Source of the DNA: Actinomycetota bacterium
GTDB lineage: Bacteria; Actinomycetota; Actinomycetes; Actinomycetales; Microbacteriaceae
Assembly (NCBI GenBank): GCA_009702405.1
Contig: WLIC01000013.1
Location: 1-8,636, forward strand
Reading direction: 5' to 3'
DNA length: 8,636 nt
This document shows positions 4,551-8,636 of this stretch, one piece after another (position 1 is the stretch's first letter; each line of letters begins with the position of its first letter). A program made the translations under genes and the position numbers. Under the pieces are notes generated by a model. That model was not told where the DNA came from. It worked only from the letters and a program-made list of their open reading frames with translations, and did no database searches.

Positions 4551-4958
4551 ATGACTTATAAAGCAAGTGTCCTCTTTGTCTGTGTTCACAATGCAGGACG
4601 ATCACAGATGGCTGCTGGTTTCCTAAAAGATCTAGCTGGTGACCGAGTTGAGATTAGATCAGCTGGCACCCAACCCAAGAATGAAATCAACCCTGTTGCC
4701 ATTGAAGCTATGGCTGAAGTTGGTATCGACATTGCAGATCAAAAACCTAAAGTACTAGATGATGAAGCAGTCAAAGCAAGCGACTACGTAATCACTATGG
4801 GTTGTGGGGATGAATGCCCCTGGTTCCCTGGTAAGACTTACCTTGACTGGGTACTAGACGATCCTGCAGGTCAAGGCTTAGATTCAGTTAGACCAATCAG
4901 AGACAAGATCCGCGAACTTGTCACAGCTCTCGTTGCCGAAATAGACGCTAAGAACTAG
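4551..4958 (+). CDS. arsC: Arsenate reductase, low-molecular-weight phosphatase fold
   Basis: A 135-residue cytosolic enzyme reducing arsenate to arsenite, the form that can be exported. The phosphatase loop is VCVHNAGRSQMA, with nucleophile Cys11, Asn14 and Arg17. Further conserved pieces are SAGT (37-40), MGCGDECPWFPG (83-94) and DWVLDDPAGQ (99-108), where one of the paired Asp residues near 103-104 is the likely general acid. Besides Cys11, Cys85 and Cys89 form a CxxxC pair that could carry a thioredoxin-recycled disulfide cascade; the actinobacterial mycothiol/mycoredoxin route is the alternative. The HNAGRS and MGCGD motifs favour ArsC over a protein tyrosine phosphatase. Length is normal. 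It follows the aquaporin across a 33-bp inverted repeat, and its TAG stop overlaps that of the convergent winged-helix gene by 4 bp. No ArsB/Acr3 pump is in the window. Confidence 0.9.
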   Translation: MTYKASVLFVCVHNAGRSQMAAGFLKDLAGDRVEIRSAGTQPKNEINPVAIEAMAEVGIDIADQKPKVLDDEAVKASDYVITMGCGDECPWFPGKTYLDWVLDDPAGQGLDSVRPIRDKIRELVTALVAEIDAKN

Positions 4959-4973
4959 CGAGTCTTCTTAGCG
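4946..4973. other. 9-bp inverted repeat across the convergent stop codons (possible two-way terminator)
   Basis: CGCTAAGAA (4946-4954) and TTCTTAGCG (4965-4973) are perfect inverted repeats with a 10-nt loop. The loop contains the CTAG in which the stops of arsC and the winged-helix gene overlap. There is no U-tract on either strand. It is the only terminator candidate I see where these two transcripts meet. Confidence 0.45.
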
Positions 4974-5515
4974 ACTGGCTTCTTGGCAACTGGTTTCTTA
5001 GCTGCAGGTTTCTTAGCGACGGGCTTTTTAGCAACCGGCTTCTTAGTTGCAGGCTTCTTTACTTTCTTGACTACAACTTTTACTTTTGCTGTTGTGTCTC
5101 TTTTGGCGTCAGATAGTTTCTTACCTAGCTCTTTGCCAACTTCTTCTGGATCGAAATCTAGGTCAATCTTTGAGCCAACCTTTTTCTCTAACCAAGAAGC
5201 TGCATTGGCAATTAGATTTCCTAGGTTCTCACCTAAGACATCTGCTTGACCTGAAACAAAGGCTGAACCGAACTTTCCAAACCATTTAGCTGCTTCCCCG
5301 AAACCTGAGTTATCAATTGAATAGGTATTTGTCTTACCCTTAGTTTCAACTTTTAGTAATGAAGCACCAACCAGCATCTTGAGATGCTTCTCTAGAACGG
5401 TTGCAGATAATTTAGTTGACTTAACTAGAGCAGCTGTTGTTCTAGGTTCACTGGCAACTAATTCAAGTATTGTTCTGCGTTTAGCATCTGATAGGGCTGT
5501 GAAAACATCTGTCAT
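4955..5515 (-). CDS. Winged-helix (ArsR-like) DNA-binding protein with histone-H1-like lysine tail
   Basis: A 186-residue protein in three parts. Residues 1-70 form an ArsR/MarR-type winged helix: VFTALSDAKRRTILELV, then a recognition region LSATVLEKHLKMLVGASLL and a wing VETKGKTNTYSI. Residues 71-145 are a mixed, amphipathic segment ending in an acidic stretch (DLDFDPEEVG). Residues 146-186 are a tail of Lys-Lys-Pro-Val/Ala-Ala pentads. The tail resembles those of histone H1 and mycobacterial HupB and should bind DNA non-specifically. No cysteine is present, so it cannot sense metals like classical ArsR despite the adjacent arsC. It starts 1 bp after the proC stop with AGGAG 10 nt upstream and is the last gene of the clpC-argA-proC run. 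It may be a nucleoid-associated protein or a regulator with a DNA-anchoring tail; the target is unknown. Confidence 0.75.
   Translation of the reverse strand: MTDVFTALSDAKRRTILELVASEPRTTAALVKSTKLSATVLEKHLKMLVGASLLKVETKGKTNTYSIDNSGFGEAAKWFGKFGSAFVSGQADVLGENLGNLIANAASWLEKKVGSKIDLDFDPEEVGKELGKKLSDAKRDTTAKVKVVVKKVKKPATKKPVAKKPVAKKPAAKKPVAKKPVAKKTR
4970..5059 (-). repeat. Six 15-bp tandem coding repeats (KKPxA pentads)
   Basis: This stretch encodes residues 153-182 of the winged-helix protein as six consecutive pentads: KKPAT, KKPVA, KKPVA, KKPAA, KKPVA, KKPVA. The DNA units are similar but not identical, with synonymous changes between copies. Copy number could vary between strains by slippage or recombination without shifting the frame. 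Confidence 0.85.
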
Positions 5516-5516
5516 T

Positions 5517-6350
5517 TTATTTGTGCTCCTGGGCTATTTCTTTAGCACGATTAAGTGCCGCTGTTGTGGCTTTGAAAAACAGATCGTGCAGGTTACCTTC
5601 TTCAAGAACAGCAATTGCCTTCATAGTGGTTCCGTTAGGGCTAGTTACCTGTCTTCTAAGCTCTGCAGGATCACCTTGAGTTTGAACTAGTAACTCACTA
5701 GCTCCTAAGAATGTTTGAGAGACCATTAGGTAAGCGTCGTCTTGACTGAAGCCCTGAGCAACAGCTGTTCTAATAAATTCTTCAATGAAATAGAAAACAT
5801 AAGCAGGACCTGAGCCAGAAATTGTTGAGAGAGCATCAATCTTCTCTTCAGGGATAACCAAGGTCTTACCAACACCATTGAATAGTTCAATAGCAATTGC
5901 TAGTTGCTCTGGAGTTGTTCTAGAACCAACTGAGACACCTGTGACACCAAGTTTGATAAGCGCTGGGGTATTAGGCATAGCTCTAATAACAGCAACAGAT
6001 TCAGGTAGGTGTTCTTCAATGGTTGCTGTTGTGACACCTGCTGCAACTGAAATCACTAATGCATCTGCTGAGATAACGTCTTTGATCTGACCCAAGACCT
6101 CAACAATGTATGCGGGCTTTACTGAAAGTAAAACAACCTTCGCCCCTGCAACAGCTAAAGAGTTAGCGTTAGGTTGATAGTCAGTGGCGTAAGCAGTAAC
6201 ACCAAATTTCTTAGCTAGAGCATCAGCACTCTCAACTCTTCTTGCAGTGACCTTCACATGCTCAGGTTTGATGTGACCTTTGATCATTCCAGTGAGGATG
6301 GCGGTTCCCATGGAACCGGCACCAAGGATGGCAACAGTGTTATCTTGCAT
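5517..6350 (-). CDS. proC: Pyrroline-5-carboxylate reductase
   Basis: A 277-residue enzyme catalysing the last step of proline synthesis: NAD(P)H-dependent reduction of 1-pyrroline-5-carboxylate to L-proline in the cytosol. The N-terminal Rossmann fold carries VAILGAGSMG (Gly10, Gly12, Gly15) and VKPA (77-80). The domain junction has MPNTPA (125-130), and the C-terminal dimerisation/active-site domain has ISGSGPAYVF (177-186) and VTSPNGTT (235-242). Length is standard. The ATG lies 4 bp after the stop of the membrane-protein gene, with no Shine-Dalgarno sequence; instead two small inverted repeats precede it. The winged-helix gene follows after 1 bp. Proximity of proC to bS22 and a HAD phosphatase matches my recollection of the mycobacterial locus. 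Confidence 0.95.
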   Translation of the reverse strand: MQDNTVAILGAGSMGTAILTGMIKGHIKPEHVKVTARRVESADALAKKFGVTAYATDYQPNANSLAVAGAKVVLLSVKPAYIVEVLGQIKDVISADALVISVAAGVTTATIEEHLPESVAVIRAMPNTPALIKLGVTGVSVGSRTTPEQLAIAIELFNGVGKTLVIPEEKIDALSTISGSGPAYVFYFIEEFIRTAVAQGFSQDDAYLMVSQTFLGASELLVQTQGDPAELRRQVTSPNGTTMKAIAVLEEGNLHDLFFKATTAALNRAKEIAQEHK

Positions 6351-6351
6351 A

Positions 6352-6381
6352 GAACTAGTTCAACACAAACTGGGTTGTGTT
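6352..6381 (-). other. Two inverted repeats directly upstream of the proC start
   Basis: A hairpin with arms AACACAA and TTGTGTT (6362-6368 with 6375-6381, 6-nt loop) abuts a perfect 10-bp palindrome GAACTAGTTC (6352-6361). Together they fill the 30 bases before the proC ATG, over the last codons of the upstream gene and the short gap. There is no T-tract, so simple termination is unlikely. Confidence 0.4.
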
Positions 6382-6951
6382 TTCACTGATAACGCCATTT
6401 ACTTCTGCACGTAAAACATAACTAGCTCCACCTGCTGGGACGACCTGTTGGCCATCAGCAATAGAGCACCCTGAACCGCTTGATCTAACTCTTTGCCAAT
6501 CTGAAGGTGGATTACTTATCGGCATGTTTGGCATGAGATCCATTACAGTGTCAGATCGAGGAACAGAAACTTTACAGTCCTTTGAAGTCCAAACATTATC
6601 GCTACCGCTGGTAACCGAGTAATAGGTAACACTTGTTCCAACATTGAACTTGCAATCAACAGGACCTGTGTTTGTAACAGTGAACCAGAAGTATGGTGTG
6701 TCACCTGGGTTGAAAGAGCCTTGGTTGACTCCTTCAGCTGTTCCAACATGTCCTTCAATAGTTATCTGCTGTGGTTGGCAGTTATCGCCAGGAACCATAG
6801 TCAAAGACTGCTGGGGGTTGAAGAAATTACTGATGGCATTGAATACTGCAGAAACACCTGCAATCACACCCCAGATAAGTCCACCTAGAACTAGAAGGCC
6901 AACGATACGACGGGCTAGGACAACACTTGGGGTTGGGTAATTTTGCGGCAT
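6355..6951 (-). CDS. Membrane-anchored protein with extracytoplasmic beta-rich domain, function unknown
   Basis: A 198-residue protein of no family I recognise. Residues 1-15 are cytoplasmic with an RR pair, 16-37 form one hydrophobic segment (VGLLVLGGLIWGVIAGVSAVF), and the rest should be outside the membrane. The outer part (about 50-198) is rich in Thr, Ser, Val, Gly and Asn with strand-like stretches such as YFWFTVTNTGPVDCKFNV and ASYVLRAEVNGV, suggesting an Ig-like beta sandwich. Four cysteines (58, 100, 126, 162) all lie in this part and could form two disulfides. No lipobox or catalytic motif is seen. It sits between argA and proC in the same transcription direction (27 bp after argA, 4 bp before proC), probably a case of shared transcription rather than shared pathway. 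Confidence 0.7.
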   Translation of the reverse strand: MPQNYPTPSVVLARRIVGLLVLGGLIWGVIAGVSAVFNAISNFFNPQQSLTMVPGDNCQPQQITIEGHVGTAEGVNQGSFNPGDTPYFWFTVTNTGPVDCKFNVGTSVTYYSVTSGSDNVWTSKDCKVSVPRSDTVMDLMPNMPISNPPSDWQRVRSSGSGCSIADGQQVVPAGGASYVLRAEVNGVISENTTQFVLN

Positions 6952-6978
6952 GAGTTCATTTTGCCAGCGAGGTGCTAC

Positions 6979-7488
6979 TTAGAGCAGTCGCAGCATGCGG
7001 GTGTTGCCAAGTGTGTTTTGTTTCACACGGGCAAGATCTAGGAATTCAGCAATACCATCGTCAGTTGATTCGACCATCTGAGCGAAGGTTGCTTCATCAA
7101 CAGGTACATCGCTGATGCTCTCAAAGCCACATTTACTGAAGAAATCAACCTCAAAGGTAAGGCAGAAGACTCTGCGGATACCCAGCGTGTATGCACGTTC
7201 AATAAGAGCCTCAACAATAGCTTTACCAAGACCCATGCCTCGTGCTGAACCGTCAACAACCAGGGATCTAATCTCAGCTAAGTCCCCCCACATCACGTGC
7301 AGGGCACCGGCAGCCAAGATTCGACCATCACGGTGCTCCGCTACCACGAACTCTTGAACTCGCTCATAGAGGGAAACCAACTGGTGTTGCAAGAGAACAT
7401 TGGTATCAACTAGCGGAGCACGCATGGCTTGGATAGCGACAATGTCGCTAGTCCTAGCTGGTCTGAGAATGAATTCGTTGTGGGGCAT
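6979..7488 (-). CDS. argA: Amino-acid N-acetyltransferase (short, Rv2747-type N-acetylglutamate synthase)
   Basis: A 169-residue single GNAT domain that transfers acetyl from acetyl-CoA to L-glutamate, the first step of arginine synthesis. It opens with ILRPARTSDIVAI, contains VQEFVVAEH (44-52) and ALHVMWGDLAEIRSLVV (62-78), and has the acetyl-CoA pyrophosphate loop RGMGLG (83-88), then RVFCLTFEVDFFSKCGF. The ending AEFLDLARVKQNTLGNTRML parallels the end of M. tuberculosis Rv2747, from memory, which separates it from general GNATs. It lacks the amino-acid-kinase domain of E. coli ArgA, as expected for the short actinobacterial form. It follows clpC after 2 bp. There is no Shine-Dalgarno sequence; TAGCAT lies exactly 6 nt before the ATG, inside the end of clpC, so it may also have its own promoter. 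Confidence 0.88.
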   Translation of the reverse strand: MPHNEFILRPARTSDIVAIQAMRAPLVDTNVLLQHQLVSLYERVQEFVVAEHRDGRILAAGALHVMWGDLAEIRSLVVDGSARGMGLGKAIVEALIERAYTLGIRRVFCLTFEVDFFSKCGFESISDVPVDEATFAQMVESTDDGIAEFLDLARVKQNTLGNTRMLRLL

Positions 7489-7490
7489 TG

Positions 7491-8636
7491 CTAAATGCTA
7501 GCAATGACTCTTACGTTTGAGGTGAATATGAACTCACCGGCAACGACATCCGCAACAACATCACTAGCATTCTTAATCTCTCCCTGCAGAATGCTCTCAG
7601 AGATCTTGTCTTCGATTTCACGCTGAACAGCACGACGCAGTGGTCTTGCTCCCATCGCTGGGTCGTAGCCAAGCTCAATCAAGCGCTCTTTGGCAGCAAC
7701 TGTAAGAGTTAGAGTGATGTCTCTTTCTTCAAGACGAACGTTTAGCTTCTTGATGAATAGATCAACAATCTCAAGTAGTTCTGACTTACTCAACTGAGGG
7801 AAGACGATTACATCGTCAACACGGTTGAGGAACTCAGGCTTGAAGTTCTTCTTCAATTCATCGTTCACCTTTGCAGCCATACGCTCGAAGTCATTCTGCT
7901 GGTTACCTTCAAGGTTGAAACCAAGAGCACCCTTAGAGATGTCCTTAGAGCCTAGGTTGGTAGTCATGATGATGATTGTGTTCTTGAAGTCAACAACACG
8001 ACCCTGACCATCGGTTAGACGACCTTCTTCAAGAATCTGCAACAAAGAGTTGAAGATGTCTGGGTGAGCCTTTTCAATTTCATCGAAAAGAACAACACTG
8101 AAAGGCTTACGACGAACGCGCTCAGTTAGCTGACCACCCTCATCGAAACCAACGTATCCAGGAGGAGCACCGAACAAACGAGACACGGTGTGCTTTTCTG
8201 CATACTCGCTCATGTCTAGTGAGATCAAAGCACCTTCGTCATCGAATAGGAACTCAGCAAGAGCCTTAGCCAACTCAGTCTTACCAACACCGGTAGGACC
8301 AGCGAAGATGAATGAACCTGAAGGACGGTTAGGGTCTTTCAAACCTGCACGCTGACGTCTAATCGCCTTAGAGATTGACTCAACAGCAGCTTTCTGACCA
8401 ATAACTCTCTTGTGTAGTTCTGCTTCCATGAAGACCAACTTGGCTGACTCTTCTTCTGACAACTTGAATACTGGAATACCAGTTGCAGCAGCTAGAACCT
8501 CAGCAATCAAACCTTCATCGACAACACCGTGAGCAGCTACGTTACCTGAACGGAACTGCTTGGTTAGCTTTGCTCGTTCTGAAAGAAGTTTCTTCTCATC
8601 ATCGCGTAGCTTGGCAGCGCCTTCAAAGTCCTGGCC
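7491..8636 (-). CDS. clpC: ATP-dependent Clp unfoldase ClpC, C-terminal part (cut by window edge)
   Basis: The visible 381 residues hold the second half of a Hsp100/ClpC ATPase, which unfolds proteins and feeds them to the ClpP peptidase. The fragment opens with the middle-region UVR motif (GQDFEGAAKLRDDEKKL) and runs through AEVLAAATGIPV into AAA+ domain 2: Walker A GPTGVGKTE (about fragment residue 113), pore loop GYVG, Walker B VVLFDEIEKAH, sensor TTNLGS, arginine-finger region EFLNRVDD and sensor-2 GARPLRR. The ClpP-docking loop is present as LGF in GALGFNLEG, which favours ClpC over ClpB. The C-terminal tail after the AAA+ domain is short, ending VRVIASI. The open frame continues unbroken to the edge, so the gene is cut by the window and not truncated. 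It is followed after 2 bp by argA. Confidence 0.95.
   Translation of the reverse strand, partial: GQDFEGAAKLRDDEKKLLSERAKLTKQFRSGNVAAHGVVDEGLIAEVLAAATGIPVFKLSEEESAKLVFMEAELHKRVIGQKAAVESISKAIRRQRAGLKDPNRPSGSFIFAGPTGVGKTELAKALAEFLFDDEGALISLDMSEYAEKHTVSRLFGAPPGYVGFDEGGQLTERVRRKPFSVVLFDEIEKAHPDIFNSLLQILEEGRLTDGQGRVVDFKNTIIIMTTNLGSKDISKGALGFNLEGNQQNDFERMAAKVNDELKKNFKPEFLNRVDDVIVFPQLSKSELLEIVDLFIKKLNVRLEERDITLTLTVAAKERLIELGYDPAMGARPLRRAVQREIEDKISESILQGEIKNASDVVADVVAGEFIFTSNVRVIASI
7495..7500 (-). promoter_or_regulatory. Possible -10 box for argA inside the end of clpC
   Basis: TAGCAT on the minus strand overlaps the last codons of clpC and is followed by exactly six bases before the argA ATG. No -35 consensus is seen. 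Support comes mainly from the same spacing at four other starts in this window. Confidence 0.35.

Noticed and set aside
4551..4958. ArsC as a protein tyrosine phosphatase (Wzb/PtpA type)
   Set aside because: HNAGRS in the active loop and the MGCGD/CP and DPAGQ segments are features of the arsenate reductase branch.
4970..5059. Tandem units as a CRISPR array
   Set aside because: Units are 15 bp, contiguous, without spacers, and encode a periodic peptide in frame.
4983..5249. Plus-strand open frame rich in Phe, Leu, Ala and Thr opposite the lysine tail, resembling a membrane peptide
   Set aside because: It is the antisense reading of the KKPxA repeats; it has no ribosome-binding site and the minus-strand winged-helix gene is clearly the coding one.
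4955..5515. Winged-helix gene as the arsenic-responsive ArsR of the neighbouring arsC
   Set aside because: It contains no cysteines, lies in the convergent proC operon and lacks the metal-site motif of ArsR sensors.

Overview
The window looks like a gene-dense piece of chromosome from a small-genome, moderate-to-low-GC actinobacterium (GC in the mid-40s % by eye, not computed). The strongest lineage marker is a 32-residue gene for ribosomal protein bS22 (AURKAIP1/COX24-type), a hallmark of actinobacterial ribosomes. A mycobacterial-type short N-acetylglutamate synthase (ArgA), a ClpC unfoldase, a CHLC glutaredoxin-like protein and a MGCGD-type ArsC agree with this. Freshwater or marine Microbacteriaceae or Nanopelagicales-like lineages are plausible, but the sequence alone does not settle it.

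Layout. (1) 1-101, minus: N-terminus of an XRE-type regulator, cut by the window edge, with a well-formed leaderless promoter containing a perfect palindrome. (2) 143-879, minus: a VapBC toxin-antitoxin pair with its own promoter and two 10-bp direct repeats over the -10/start region. (3) 933-2245, minus: a glutaredoxin-like gene translationally coupled to a compact cytochrome P450. (4) 2285-3028, plus: a HAD-IB phosphatase divergent from the glutaredoxin gene across only 39 bp, ending in a bidirectional terminator facing bS22 (3076-3174, minus). (5) 3302-4958, plus: a SOUL/HBP-family haem-binding protein coupled to an aquaporin, then a 33-bp inverted repeat, then ArsC; aquaporin plus ArsC suggests a small arsenic-handling module. 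(6) 4955-8636, minus: clpC (3' part), argA, a membrane-anchored secreted-domain protein, proC, and a winged-helix protein with a histone-H1-like lysine tail. These genes are packed within 0-27 bp of each other and meet arsC tail to tail with overlapping stop codons.

How it fits together. proC, bS22, a HAD-IB phosphatase and a glutaredoxin-like gene also lie close together in Mycobacterium (Rv0500-Rv0508 region, from memory), so this is probably a conserved actinobacterial neighbourhood interrupted by the SOUL-aquaporin-arsC cassette and flanked by an accessory VapBC/XRE block. No complete exotic system is evident. The most notable pattern is regulatory. Five gene starts (xre, glutaredoxin, HAD, arsC, argA) have no Shine-Dalgarno sequence but carry TAnnnT exactly 6 nt before the start codon, the arrangement expected of leaderless transcripts. 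Several genes inside operons, and the two leadered genes vapB and bS22, have recognisable Shine-Dalgarno sequences. Other items worth follow-up are the H1-like tail on the winged-helix protein, the aquaporin whose second NPA motif lacks its usual Arg, and several inverted repeats at gene boundaries.
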